Shown: piece after piece, positions 1 to 12,584 of the stretch
How positions within the stretch are numbered: position 1 is the first letter of the stretch
How the letters are laid out: every line of letters begins with the position of its first letter
Assembly: GCA_026874595.1 (NCBI GenBank)
Contig: CM049307.1
Coordinates: forward strand, 5,603,579 to 5,667,578
Direction: 5' to 3'
Length of the DNA: 64,000 nt
Source of the DNA: Sipunculus nudus
Taxonomy: Eukaryota; Annelida; Sipuncula; Golfingiida; Sipunculidae
Made by a program: the position numbers and the translations under genes
The notes under the pieces: model-generated
What the model saw: only the letters and a program-made list of their open reading frames with translations
Database searches by the model: none
What the model was told of the DNA's origin: nothing

Positions 1-960
1 TGATGTGTGTTGCATTTGATTCGAAAATAAACAATTTTTTGTTGAATTATTGTCAAAATAAAATATAAATTGTTCTAGATTTAACTGAATCGGTCATTAA
101 TTTGACAGTCTATTCATGCTCCATTGCTGCCACACGAGAATCCAAGCGGAGCCAAACCATTGCTAAGAATTATTTTTTATTTGACCACAAGCAGACATAA
201 CTGCTAATAAAAAGTGTGTGGTTTTGTACAGTAATAATTTTAGAATGCATCAAATTTGGAAATGAAACTTAATAAGTCCAAAAAATAGGATTTTCAGAAT
301 GACACATGATGATGTTTTCACAACAGCCTGCATGGGTGATAATAAGGGAAATTAATGGAGCTGTCACGATGCATTCTTAAATTATTCACAATTTAAAAAA
401 AATTTTTTAACAGTCCAAGCCAAATTTCATCCGGATTGTTGAGAATAAATCAATATTACACAACCATATTACCATTGCAAAATAAATCACCATGATTATA
501 AAAAAAACTAAAGTCTGTATACTAGCTAATACAAATAACAAATGAGAATACTTTTATTCCCGGGCGTTTAACTAGCCACTATATATGCAACCCAATTATT
601 CCCTGGGCCCCAATGAAATAAAGCACATCAAGGCCAGCATGGGTCGTCTAAGGCTAGCTTTTTTTTCAAAATTATATGAGTGTAACCAAAAAATTATTTA
701 TTTTAAAACATTATTGTGCTCTAAAGAAAATTCTTGGACTGCCAGGGCCCCGTTCAGGCCCTTCGAGCCCTGGTATGATGTACCGGCTGACCCCCCCCCC
801 CCCCCCCCGACGCCCTGTGCATTATTTTCATTTTTTGTCAATATATTATAAAACTTTCGCTTTATAAATTATTTTTTTAATTCGTGATGATTATGATAAA
901 AATGTTGCATGGCGTACACAACATAACATAATTCGTTTTTATCGCTAACAATATTGTAAT
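1..960. other. AT-rich non-coding sequence
   Basis: No coding signal recognised. The stretch is AT-rich with a poly-C run at 791-808. Short open frames here are interrupted or low complexity. It is probably intronic to SLC39A11, whose exons lie downstream on the same strand; that is inference, because no upstream exon was found between 1 and 8360. Confidence 0.5.
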
Positions 961-1009
961 ATATCATTACCGCCAACAACATAGGCACACTCGGTAGGTT
1001 TAATAGTAG

Positions 1010-1235
1010 AGTTTTGCGGATACTATGTTTTCATTTCTCCACCGCTGCTGTTAGGTGTCTTGAGACCGTAACCAATGAGTGGAATTTTACTAAACTCGTG
1101 ATTTTTTTCGGGTCTGTGAACTGCTGAGCCCCAATTTTGTTTTGACCTCTGACCTCTCCTCTGTGCTCTGCGTCCATCTATGCGTCTGTGTTCACACATA
1201 AACCCCCATATCTCTGTACTCATTTGACCGATCGG
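1010..1235 (-). mobile_element. 3' fragment of the hairpin-ended element family
   Basis: Read on the minus strand, this matches the last ~225 bp of the element at 13289-14756. The same order occurs: a 'gagatatg...ggtttatgtgtg' stretch, then 'gacgcagagcgcag', 'ggtcagaggtcaaaac', and finally 'agttttgcggatactatg' at the terminus. The CGG tract of the full copy is reduced here to 'caccgctgctg'. It is a truncated, diverged insertion. Confidence 0.7.
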
Positions 1236-1254
1236 GCTGAAATTTTCTAGTTAT

Positions 1255-3535
1255 TTTTTATGCCCAGACATTTGGACCCAAAATGGTAGTTGTGACAGGT
1301 AAAAATAACTGTAAGCCCACAAGCTTGCACATAAATGTAAGCCCAGAATGTTGGACCAACAGTGATGGTGGTGACAAGTAAATAAAAGGCCTGAAGGCCC
1401 AAAGAAGGGACACATTTCAAGGCTTAAAATGTTGGACACACTGATAGCTGTCGGGGTGAATAATCTTAATGCTTTAGGTGTAATTATCTTTTACTGTTCA
1501 GATTTATTTTTTTTAAATTTACACTATAATATTTTTAACATGTAATTATTTGCCTAATTTTCATTTTATATTTATGAAATTTTCAACAATTGATTCGGAG
1601 ATGAATTGCACCAGGTTCATAATTCATATAATACCTATTAACAAAGTCAGGAAAGTCAAGGGAAATTTGGACAATGAGGTACCTCATGAATTTAAAGTTA
1701 GCATAAATATTACTGTAATATCTACACCATACCTCTGGAGACAGTGAATATGGAGATAAATAAGGAAAATGGCCATTTGCACCTAGTTCATAGCAGTTCT
1801 AGGTAATTCAGATTAAAGAAATACAATTATCATAAAAATTACACTTGTACAAGTTTGAAAATGAATGAGTCCTAAAACTGAATATTATTTGTCTCATGAT
1901 ATTTAAATTAAATAGACTTTTATAACTAAGAATGAGAAATAAATGTATACCTTTAGGAAAATGGCCTTTTATAGACAGTAAAATGTCTACACTTGTCCAA
2001 TTGAGAAAACTGAATAAATTTCAAAGGAAGATAAAGGTAGAGCATAGGCAAATATTCATTGAAAATGTGACAAATATACATATAATTTTTTAAACGTTTG
2101 AATAGATCATTAATTATATTTTTCTGCATAATAATGTCCAGTATTGGTAAAATCTGCTGCCAGGAAGCAATATTTGAAGAAAGTAAACACACAGCATAAT
2201 TTTGTAATATTACTGAAATAATGTGGTCTCACATTATTTTGCATAATTTCATGAATTTTTACTTTGAAATCATTAGTTATGTTTTAAAAGTCCTTATTTA
2301 AATTTCATCTGTTCAGCTTTATGGGCAAACAGTTAAAAATTAATAGATATTCATGAGGAATTAACAAAAATAATAGAAGTATAACCTAAAAATGTAACAT
2401 TTATATTTGACCTTAAACAATTAAGCCAAATAGGGAGTTAAGGTGTCAATGTCCTTTGCAAATTGAACAAATTGTGAACAGTAAAGCGATAAATGTAAGC
2501 CCAGAGTATTATGCCACCAGTGACTGACAGATATCCAAGAACATGAGAATAATGTAGGCCCACAAGAAGGAACACATTTGTTCTGCCCAGAATGTAGAAT
2601 GGACAGTGATAGTTGTGGAAGCCAGTATGGCATGCAGGCCCACAAGCTTGGACAAAATGGAAGCTCAGAATGTTGGACCCACAGTGATGGTAGCTCAGAC
2701 ATAAATGTTTAGCCCATAATGTTAGACACAGTGATGGTAGGTACTAAATATTCTGTAGGCCCACAAGTAAGAACCAGATTGAAGGCTCTGAATGTTGGAT
2801 GCACAATGATATTTGTGGAAGGTAGTATTATCTGTAGGCCCACAAGCTTGGACATAAATGTTTAGCCCATAATGTTAGACACAGTGATGGTAGGTACTAA
2901 ATATTCTGTAGGCCCACAAGTATGAACACATTTGTTCTGCCAAGAATGTAGAATGCACAGTGATAGATGTGGTAGGTAGTATGATCTGTAGGCCCACAAG
3001 CTTGGACAAAATGGAAGCTCAGAATGTTTGACACGTGATGGTAGGTACTAAATATTCTGTAGGCCCACAAGTAAGAACCAGATTGAAGCTCTGAATGTTG
3101 GATGCACAATGATATTTGTGGAAGGTAGTATGATCTGTAGGCCCACAAGCTCAAACATAAATGTTTAGCCCATAATGTTAGACACAGTGATGGTAGGTAC
3201 TAAATATTCTGTAGGCCCACAAGTAAGAACCAGATTGAAGGCTCTGAATGTTGGATGCACAATGATATTTGTGGAAGGTAGTATTATCTGTAGGCCCACA
3301 AGCTCAAACATAAATGTTTAGCCCATAATGTTAGACACAGTGATGGTAGGTACTAAATATTCTGTAGACCCACAAGAATGAACACATTTGTTCTGCCAAG
3401 AATGTTGAATGCACAGTGATAGATGTGGTAGGTAGTATGATCTGTAGGCCCACAAGCTTGGACAAAATGGAAGATCAGAATGTTAGACACAGTGATGGTT
3501 CATACTAAATATTCAATAGGCCCACAAGGTATACC
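1255..3535. repeat. Degenerate ~75-80 bp tandem repeat with 'taggcccacaag' core
   Basis: Two blocks (about 1255-1440 and 2480-3535) share units built from 'taggcccacaag', 'aatgttggac/agacacag' and 'tgatggtaggtac'. In the second block the core recurs roughly every 75-80 bp, for example near 2757, 2836, 2910, 2990, 3060, 3137, 3214 and 3292. Two unit variants alternate, one with 'catttgttctgcc' and one with 'gattgaaggctctg'. 1441-2480 between the blocks is AT-rich with nothing recognised. Minus-strand open frames across the array are repeat artefacts. Confidence 0.75.
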
Positions 3536-4690
3536 TTGCTTGGGTAATGAGACTGTTTAAATTGTGTTTCAGGATACTTGCACTGATCATTTAATCATTC
3601 TGTAACCATTTTATTATTATTAATTGATTATAAGATTTTTGAGTAATTGCACTTATTTGAAGCATTTAAGGTTATAAAAGAGATTTTAAAATTGGAACTT
3701 TATGTGACCACTCCCTTTTATGTGATTTAACTTTTTAAATATATTTGGTTATGGAATGAATGCTAAGTAGTGTAAAATAATTAGTGCCAAACACTAATTC
3801 ATCTTTATCCAAGGATACTAAAATTGTCAGAGTAATTGATTAAGTTTTTAAGACTAAAATGACCAAAACAGGTTTTATGTAACTAATTTAAAAATTGTAG
3901 AGCTGAGAGAATTTGATCTCACAATTTTAATATAATTAATATTTTTAAAATACATTGACTTCATAATAGGATTTCTAAGACATTTTTGAAGATAAGTTTT
4001 TTTTTTAAAACTGAACAGTTTTGTCTCTTTTCAGAATGTGTGTGAAAGATGCATTTATTAGTTAATTTGAATTTTCATGTTTGTCTTATTGTCATGGAAC
4101 TGGTCTTAATACGTTTTATAATTGATTAGTATATTTGTTCACATAAAAGAATTGCTTTTCCTTATCTTACTGGAAGTTTTATTTGACGGTCTAAGGTCTT
4201 AATATTTTTCTGTCAAAGGCTTTTAATGTAATTCAGTTTTGAAATGCAAAAATACTTTTTTTTTCCGAGAAAACATTTTAAATGTTTCCAGTAAATCTTT
4301 CTGTAAACAATAATAAATATATGGTATTGTGTATAATATTGTGATGCATGCATCAAGACTTGTATTGATTTTATAAGTGATTAAACTCTGTGTTCACTTT
4401 AAAGAATTGCTATTCTTTATCTTGTTGCCAGTGTCATTGGATGTTCGAAGGTTTCATTCAGCTTTTGACTCCTCTGCCATCCTTCTCATTGAAGGCCTGT
4501 TTAATATTTTTCTGACAAAGGTTTTAAATTTGTTTTGTCATGGAAAAAAGGCTTTCTTATGAGAAAACACATTTTTCCCCAATAAATCTTTTGGAACAAA
4601 GTAATACACATGGTATTGTGTATTATCTTGTGATCCTTTATTCAAGACCAGTATTGATTGATAACCTTGAAGTGTATTATTACATCCCTG
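3536..4690. other. AT-rich non-coding sequence
   Basis: No gene, RNA or clear repeat was recognised. Two stretches resemble each other loosely ('aagaattgctattcttta...' near 4400 and 'aagaattgcttttccttatct' near 4145, each followed by 'ttttctg(t/a)caaag'). This suggests an old ~280-bp duplication within the region. Confidence 0.4.
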
Positions 4691-5340
4691 ATAGGCCCAC
4701 CACACATGGATATTGGTTACCATATTTCAGGCTCACAGAGTAGAGACCCAAATTAAAACAAGACTAATAGGCTTGGTGTACAATGATCACTGGAATATTG
4801 GAGTGAAGAAATATAGAATGCAAAGACTGAAGGCTGAGAGAGCATGGACAGAGGCTGTGTAGTTACAGGTCCACAGAGTCCAAAAAAGTTAAAATTAAAG
4901 GCCCAATGTATGGATAAAAATTGCAGTGATACTGGCTCACAGGGTACAGAACAATGTCACTATAATATAGGCCCAGAATGCAGGGATATAGGTTACAATG
5001 TTGCAAGCTCATAGAGACTAAGTTAACAATTATACAGGCTCATAATGTGTAGATGGTGGTTGCTGTGGTTAGCCCAAAGTGTATTGACAGTAAGGCTCAC
5101 AATGTGTAGACAGTGGTTGCTGTGGTAAGCCCACAGTGTATTGACAGAAAGTCTCACAATGTGTAGACAGTTGTTGCTGTGGTAAGCCCACAGTGTATTG
5201 ACAGGAAAGCTCACAATGTGTAGACAGAGGTTGCTGTGGTAAGCCCACAGTGTATTGACTGCAAGGCTCTGTGGGTGTGTAGACAGTGGTTTCTGTGGTA
5301 AGCCCACAGTGTATTGACAGCAAGGCTCACAATGTGGCTC
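4690..5340. repeat. 57-bp tandem repeat array with degenerate leader
   Basis: From about 5046 a 57-bp unit ('gtgtagacagtggttgctgt' then 'ggtaagcccacagtg' then 'tattgacag.aaggctcac') repeats about five times. Starts at 5047, 5104, 5161, 5218 and 5277 are spaced 57, 57, 57 and 59 bp. Because 57 is a multiple of three, long minus-strand open frames appear, but their residues simply follow the repeat. 4690-5045 holds decayed relatives ('aggcccac', 'gctcacagag'). Confidence 0.85.
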
Positions 5341-5449
5341 TGGTGTGTACACTGAATGGTAGTCTCCTAAGGGTGTTTTGTACACACACAAAGGCCCACA
5401 ATGTCAGTGACACACAAAAGGCTCGTAATGTGGCTGTGGCAAGTAGTGC

Positions 5450-8022
5450 CGTCCGTCCGTCCGCCCGTCCGTTCGTCCGTCCGTCTGTAGATGTGGCACG
5501 TTTTGAAACCGTAAGACCTAGGAATCCAAAATTTGGCATAATGTTAGATGTCCCCAAGATCTCCTACCAAGCCGAAAACTGGGTCTTTGCAACTTCGTTC
5601 CTTTGAGAAATTAAGGAAAAACCTCAATTTTTTATTAAAAACCTATTTTCACACTTCAGGACTGCCTAATATCAAAACCACTCATCTGTTTTTCCTCATA
5701 TTTACTATAAATATTCCTCTATATTGTTCCTATGTACATGCCAGAAATTATGTCTGTATTATTTAATTTAAAAAAGTTATGGGCCCAAACATAATGCATT
5801 TTGTTAAAAATCAGGAAAGATATTTGATCACTCAAATGTTAAAGCTATCGACCTTTTTTCCAGTAATATAACTTTAATTAATCAAAATTAAATTGTATAC
5901 CCAAAATTAGATGAAAATCTTTTAAATTTTTTAAAATATTAATAAAAATAAAAAATTGGTACCTTAAATTTTGCCCAACTTTGACCATGGCACGTTTTTT
6001 TCCTGTAAGTACTGTGGATTTAATTTTCACAGCATGTTTTTGTTAGCATTTCAACTGTTAACACCAAAAATTTGAAACCAGTTGATCAAAAACTGTAGAT
6101 TTTAATAAGTTTTCAAGCACCATGTAACATATTGTTTACATCAAGCTAGTGTTATGCAGTTTGCAAGAGCTCAGCTCCCCAGCTTCAGCTCTTAGTTCCT
6201 TAAATTCTGCATACAGTTAGATGTCTCCAAAATCCCCTACCATGCCAAGAATTTGGTCACTAGGACTTAATACCTTCGAGATATTAATGAAAAACTTCAT
6301 TTTTCCATTTAAAACCCATTGTTACACTTCAAGACTGCCTAATATCAAAACCACTCATCTGACTTTAATCATAAATAATATACATATTTTTCATTCTCTA
6401 TGCACATGCCAGAATGATGTCAGTATTGCGTAATTGTTTTAAGTTATGGGCCCAAACATAATGCACTTTGTAAAAAATCAAGAAATATATTTACTCCCTT
6501 AACAAGGGCATTGCTGAAGCTAGAGATTTTTTTGTCAGGGATGTAACATTATTTAAACAAGATTCAATTGAATACCCAAAATTAGTTCTGAATTTTTTCA
6601 AATTTTATAAGTTATTAGTATAAATATAAAATTAGTACCTTAAATTTTGCCCAACTGTGACCATGGCACGTTTGTGTCCTGTGAGCACTGTTGATATAAT
6701 TTTCAGATCATGCACACATTAGGATATCAGCTTTTTAGTTTAGAAAGCTGAAAGAAATTGGCCAAAAATTGTAGCTTTTATTAATGATTTTTATGAGACC
6801 CTGTCAGACTTTGGCTCTCTCCAGCCCCTCTTGAGTCACCTGTATGTTGACCTTGTTGACCTTTCATCAAATTATGCACGCTTAAGGCGAGGCATACAGG
6901 AATCCAGGCAGCTTATGGCCAGCCACAGTTGATCCAGGTGTCCAACCCAACTCATCTAGTAGTTTTAACCAACAACATAACAATAAACAATAAATTAATA
7001 AATTTTTATTGGTTTTTAATAACAAATTAAAGAAAAATGGAAAAGGAATTTGTTAGTTTATAATAACAGGAAATTAACTTGCAGTTACTGATGATATAAG
7101 AATCTTGTATCGATGGGTAGAATGTCACATATTCCAAATAACACCATGCAGTCACCTATGGCATTTTTCAGTTCAATTTTAATGATAAAGAAGTAAATCA
7201 TATTATTCATTACTAATCATTAGGGATCATATGAAGGAAATTAATGATAGACAAAGATGCAGTTGATAATATTAATCTAGATTCCTACTGTGTCTAGTGT
7301 GTACATTGATGTGAAATTAGTCCAAAATGAATTTTTTACAGTTATTTTTTAATATAAATAAAAGCCATAAAACCAGGTACTTATGATCATTATTTAAATG
7401 TGTGAATTTTGTATATTCTGGATTCTCAACATCATTGGTTGGTGAAACTGAATAAATACCGGACATGGTGCCAATACTTTGTAATTGTATTTAAATACGA
7501 ATATGATTATGTACTCCATTATAAAATTTCTTGCATAAAGAATAGGAATTCAGGTAAAAATGAAAGTATATGAATACTCGTGCATATACTTTCAAAATGT
7601 ATTCATGAATGCATTCATGAATATATTCTTTAATATTATTTTAATAATCATATCAGTTATATTTCATTTTAAAAAATCATATGATTCTCTTATTATTTTT
7701 TATAAAAAATTATATTTGGGACAATATGTGTAATTTTTTTTAATAAATAGTTAAACTCTTATATTATATGTTCTGCTTATAAGTTATATGGCCAAGTCAA
7801 AATCTTGTGTGACAATAGTACTCCATTTGTTAATAAAATAAATGAAATCAATCCTCTTCCCTGTCTCCAAAGGTACTATCAAAATCATACATAAGCTAAA
7901 CAACAACAACTCATAATACAGCTTATATTTATTACCACACAAAACCAGCATGTGCCTCATTTCTAAATAATATTTTTTTATCATATATAACAGCTGAGCG
8001 TCGTGACCCATAGGTCCCTTGT
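5450..8022 (+). mobile_element. REP-A copy 1 (5'-truncated non-autonomous element)
   Basis: It starts in a CCGT microsatellite, followed by 'gatgtggcacgttttgaaac', 'agatgtccccaagatctcc' and 'catgccagaaatta', which recur in copies at 11014 and 16905. A second internal module begins near 6200. The 3' end 'cagctgagcgtcgtgaccca...ccttgt' matches ends at 12499, 20072 and about 32075. The canonical 5' end 'tttagctcagctgac' is missing. The element is non-coding and its class is unknown. It ends exactly where the acceptor array of SLC39A11 begins. Confidence 0.7.
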
Positions 8023-8375
8023 TTTATACAGGTACGGTCAGCTGAGATTTGTTGTTTTATACAGGTACGGTCAGCTGAGATTTGTTGTTTTATACAGGTA
8101 CAGTCAGCTGAGATTTGTTGTTTTATACAGGTACGGTCAGCTGAGTTTGTTGTTTTATACAGGTACAGTCAGCTGAGGTTTTTTGTTTTATACAGGTACG
8201 GTCAGCTGAGATTTGTTGTTTTATACAGGTACGGTCAGCTGAGATTTGTTGTTTTATACAGGTACGGTCAGCTGAGATTTGTTGTTTTACACAGGTACGG
8301 TCAGCTGAGATTTGTTGTTTTATACAGGTACGGTCAGCTGAGATTTGTTGTTTTACACAGGTACGGTCAGCTGAG
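8021..8375 (+). repeat. 33-bp tandem array duplicating the SLC39A11 3' splice junction (11 copies)
   Basis: Each unit contains 'tttgttgttttatacag' followed by 'gtacggtcagctgag'. The AG ends fall at 8031, 8064, 8097, 8130, 8162, 8195, 8228, 8261, 8294, 8327 and 8360. Spacing is 33 bp, except 32 bp between copies 4 and 5. The last copy is the junction of the recognisable exon. Copies 9 and 11 read 'ttttacacag'; copies 3 and 5 read 'gtacagtca'. From copy 5 onward the frame is open, adding 11 residues per unit. Acceptors of copies 1-4 are one base out of frame and meet TGA in copy 5. Confidence 0.95.
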
Positions 8376-8519
8376 TGGGGCTGTAGAGCCAGTAGCTGGG
8401 ATCCTGGGGGCTGTAGCAGTAGTCATAGCAGAGCCCATCCTGCCTTATGCTTTGGCTTTTGCAGCAGGTGCCATGATCTATGTTGTTGTTGATGATATTA
8501 TTCCAGAGGCACAAACATG
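8361..8519 (+). CDS. SLC39A11: SLC39A11 (ZIP11) penultimate coding exon
   Basis: ZIP11 is a zinc transporter of the SLC39 (ZIP) family, a multi-pass membrane protein that moves zinc toward the cytosol. This exon begins after 'ttttacacag' with one base completing a split codon. It then reads [13 protein letters not shown], continues through [16 protein letters not shown], and ends at [12 protein letters not shown] plus two bases (TG) before a consensus donor GTAAGT at 8520. The Pro/Ala/Gly-rich helix and the DDIIPEAQ segment are hallmarks of the ZIP11 C-terminal half. The next exon is 32412-32490, 23.9 kb away, and the joining codon (TG|T) gives Cys. Earlier exons lie outside the window. The acceptor is embedded in an 11-copy tandem array, so the exon start could vary. 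Identity is from recall of the family; phase, splice sites and codons are seen directly. Confidence 0.93.
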
Positions 8520-8689
8520 GTAAGTGTCCATATTATATATAGTCAGATAAATATAATAATAATAATATTAATATAATTTTAATATGATAATCTGATAAGT
8601 ATAAACATAAAATGAAATATTGAAAATAACTGTTGCATCTAAGTATATTTAGATCTTAAATACAATTAATCCTGTATAAATGTTTTTAT

Positions 8690-10555
8690 TATGCCCCTGC
8701 CACAAAGTGGCCGGGGCATATAGTTTTACCCATGTCCATCCTTCCGTCCTTCCGTCATTCCGAAATCAAACAGTTGTACGGACTTTTTTTCGCAATGCCT
8801 GCAGATATTGGCCTGATTTTTGCTGTGTGGGCAGATAATGACCAGTTACAGATTGAGTTTGCGTTTTGTCCCGGTTGACCTACTTTTGATTGTTTTACGG
8901 CTCCTAAACTTAGAAAATTTCATGAAAAATAGAAATTTTCATGACAAATACACATGTACGGACTTTTTTCGCAATGCCTGCAGATATTGGCCTAATTTTT
9001 TGTGTGTGGGCAGATAATGACCAGTTACAGATTGAGTTTGGGTTTTGTCCTGGTTGAACTATTTTTGACCGTTTTACGGCTCCTAAACTTAGAAAATTTC
9101 ATGAAAAAATAGAAATTTTCATGACAAATACACATGTTCAGACTTTTTTTCGCAATACCTGCAGATATTGGCCTGATTTTTGGTGTGTTGGCACATAATG
9201 GCTAGTTACAGATCGAGTTTGCGTTTCGTCCCAGTTGACCTTCTTTTGACCGTTTTACGGCTCCTTAACATAGAAAATTTCATGAAAAATAGAAATTTTC
9301 ATGACAAATACACATGTACAGACTTTTTTTCGCAATGCCTGGAGATACGGGCCTGACTTTTGGTGTGTGGGCAGATAATGACCAGTTACAGATTGAGTTC
9401 GCGTCTCGTCCCGGTTGACATACTTTTGATTGTTTTACGGCTCCTAAACACAGAAAATTTCATGAAAGATATAAATTTTCATGACAAATGTACATGTACA
9501 GCCTTTTTTAGCCCTCAGCTCATAGGCTGATGGGCTATTGTTGTCACCCAAGCTGTCCGTCTGTCTAGTTATCCGTCTGTCTGTCCGTCCATCTGTCTGT
9601 CCATTCGCCCCATGTCTTTTAACTTATACCTTGGGAGCACGATATCTCTAAAAGGATTCACCGTTGGAATTTTATTTCATCAGTGAAGATTTATATCGAT
9701 AAAATCTCGGTCAAGTTGGAAGATGGGTGACCTTGACCCATTTTTCTACATTTTAGAGCTGATTATAGAAAAACACTCAGAAGCTTATATCTCAGGAACC
9801 ATTGTGTTGATTTTCACAAAACTTACTATGATCATTGGGACTGATGGTCTGTACGTCCTGCTCAATTTTGGTGGCACCACCTATAATTTCTGATTTTTTA
9901 AATGAATTTTTATCGGATTTTTCAATTTTGGCCTTTTGTGCAGGATATCTCCAAAGGTATTCAACACAGGAACTTCATTTCTTCAGTGCTATTGCATAAT
10001 ATTTACAAAATCTTGGTCATGTTTAAAGATGGGTGATCTTGACCTACTTTTCAAGGTCACAGAGCTTGGTATAGAAAAAACTTAGGAGCTTATTTCTCAG
10101 GAAGCATTTGGTGGATTGTTATGAAACATGGAACATACCTCTCCAATTTAAATTTATAACTGATTATCAGCTTTTGCTAATACTCTAGTTTCGCAATGCA
10201 ATGCTTACAGATACTGGCCTAATGTTTGGTCTATGGGCGCATAATGACCACTAACAGATCAAGTTCGCGTTTCATCCCAGTTGACCTATTTTTGACCATA
10301 TGACAGATCCTGAACATAGAAAATTTCATGAAAGACAGAAATTTTCATGAAAAATGCACGTGTGGACTTTTTTTCACAATGCCTGCAGATACTGGCCTGA
10401 TTTTTGGTGTGTTGCTTGATAATGACCCGTTACATATCGAGTTTGCATTTTGCCCTTGTTGACCTACTTTTGACCATACGACACCTCCTGAACTTAAAAA
10501 AATTACAAAATTTAACAAATATTTCTAATTTGCTCCAGGCGGGGGCATTCGTGTC
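8690..10555. mobile_element. REP-B: non-autonomous element with ~190-bp tandem modules and a nested insertion
   Basis: It starts at 'atgcccctgccacaaagtgg' / 'ccggggcatatag' and ends near 'ggcgggggcattcgtgtcg'. The interior repeats a ~190-bp module about four times ('tttcgcaatgcctgcagata', 'cagataatgaccagttacag', 'ttttacggctcctaaac'). Each module ends in a self-complementary 'tcatgaaaaatagaaattttcatga'-type palindrome. A different sequence, 9508-10185, interrupts the modules; it starts 'agccctcagctcatagg' with a CTGTCCGT microsatellite and carries two ~300-bp modules of its own ('gatgggtgaccttgaccca'). The modules resume at 10190. No coding capacity. Confidence 0.7.
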
Positions 10556-10694
10556 GTTCTGACACATCAAGTCTGGAATTAAAGTCAGTTTTAAAATGGA
10601 TGGCAAGTACTATTTTATTTATCATAAAATAAAGCCAGCAGATATTTGAGTCCTGAATTTTAAAAATATCATTAAGCACTTCTGCTGATCACAA
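10556..10694. other. Short AT-rich spacer
   Basis: Nothing recognised between the REP-B end and the next element. Confidence 0.4.
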
Positions 10695-10990
10695 TTTATA
10701 GCTCGGCTGACTGTAAGTCAACTGAGGTATAGAAATGGCACTTTGTCCATCGTCCATCTGGTCGTCCATTAGCAGGGTACAAATCGTAACTGCTTGGCCT
10801 AAAGACTTCTAAGTGAACATGGGAGGGAGGTCAATAAAAAATCTCTTTGGAAACCGGAAATTAGATCACTGTGACCTATTTACTTCGAGCTATGGGGCTT
10901 GAAAGTACCCTCAATATCTTGATAATTAACGATTGATTGGCATGAATCTTGCTTTTAATATTGACCATGACTAGTTTTGTTTGTTCCCAA
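10695..10990 (+). mobile_element. 5' fragment of a REP-A sister family (REP-A2)
   Basis: It begins 'tagctcggctgactgtaagt', close to the REP-A 5' end, but continues with 'gggtacaaatcgtaactg' and 'ggaaaccggaaattag'. Those belong to the 338-bp modules at 15106-16904. It therefore ties the 338-bp array to a REP-A-like 5' end. Confidence 0.6.
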
Positions 10991-11013
10991 AAAGTGGTGG
11001 AGCCAACTGTATT

Positions 11014-12499
11014 TTTAGCTCAGCTGACTATAAGTCATCTGAGCTAAAGTCGTGGTCCATTGTCCATCGTCTGTCCGTCCGTCCGTCCGTAGATGTGGCA
11101 CGTTTTGAAACCTAGGAATCCAAAATTATGCATAATGTTAGATGTCCCCAAGATCTCCAACCAAGCCAAAAACTTGGTCTTTGCGACTTTGTTCCTTTGA
11201 GAAATTAAGGAAAAACCTCAATTTTTTATTAAAAACCTATTTTCACACTTCAGGACCACCTAATATCAAAACCACTCATTTGTTTTTCCTCATATTTACC
11301 ATAAATATTCCTCTATATAGTTCCTATGTACATGCCAGAAATTAAGTCTGTTAAGTTTAAATTCTTTAAGTTATGGGCCCGAACATAATGGACTTTGTAA
11401 AAAATCAGGAAATATTTACTCACTTAACATGAAAAATGTTGAAACTAGAGTCTATTTTCCCAAGTATATAACTATGTTTAATTAAGATTTAATTGTTTAC
11501 CCAAAATTAGATTTGAATTTTGTAAGTTATTAGCATAATAATAAAATCAGTACCTTAAATTCAGCCCAACTTTTACCATGGCACATTTTTTTCCTGTAAG
11601 TACCATTGATTTAATTTCACAGCATGTAAACATAAATATTTAATTTGTTTAAATTTGAAATTTGAAAATAAAAGCTTGAAAATTGAGCTAGTTATTGATT
11701 TTTTTCTTGAGGCTATGCTTAAATTTATAAAATATGAAGCACATTATGGATAAATAAAGACACAATTAAAAATTGTGAAATCTAAATCAAGTATTATTTT
11801 TAGATATTTATTGTTTTGCAGATTTAAAAGATATATTTTTGTGGTAAAAAATAAATAACATTTGTATGTATGATGTGGTGTTATCTGACAAGATTGAGAT
11901 TTATGATGATGCAATTGAGAATTATGAATCAACTTTTATATTCAGATATATCTGTTATATTGGAAATGTATAGAAATATAAACTTGATTGATGAAATTTA
12001 ATGTGATAAAAAAATGAGGATTTAATACAAACATTTGTTCATTATTTTCCTGCCTCAGCAGAATTTAAGATCAGGCATTGTTTGTCCTGTTTTATGTTGT
12101 TAATTAGTTATATTTCAACTGTATACATTTCATAAAAAAAATACATATATATTTAATAATATATATTATACAAAAAATAGATTCAATTGAACAAATTTGT
12201 AAACTACTGAAATGTCAACAGTTAATCAAAAAGCCAACTAATGATCATGGTAATAGTACAGATCATTTGTTCACAAACTCCTCACATGCTTCAGTTTCAA
12301 CATTAGAAAACACATGCATGGTCAGGTCACAAAATATTATTTGCAACAATTTCTTGCTCATCAATACAAACCAATCATATAAACCAACCATGGCCTTTAT
12401 TACCTCTTCCTCTTACACTTTATCTCCATTTGATATTATTTTAGATTTTTACCTTCAAGGTCAACTTCAGCTGAGCACAGTGACCCATGGGTCCCTTGT
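11014..12499 (+). mobile_element. REP-A copy 2, both ends present
   Basis: 5' end 'tttagctcagctgactataa', then a CCGT microsatellite at about 11078-11090 and the module shared with 5500-6000 and 17040-17650. The 3' end 'cagctgagcacagtgaccca...tcccttgt' lies at 12468-12499. Both ends contain GCTCAGCTGA in opposite orientation (imperfect at the 3' end), the only inverted feature seen. Open frames inside (for example 12267-12587) have no recognisable motifs. Confidence 0.75.
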
Positions 12500-12584
12500 T
12501 TCTTATTTTAACAAATATTTTTCAGCTATAATAATATCTAGTGCCCCAAAACCTGATGTGTTTATTGATCACAAGTGGATGCCC

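Noticed and set aside
5023-5391. 122-codon minus-strand open frame with 19-residue repeats
   Set aside because: It follows the 57-bp tandem unit; no unique domain, start context or splice support.
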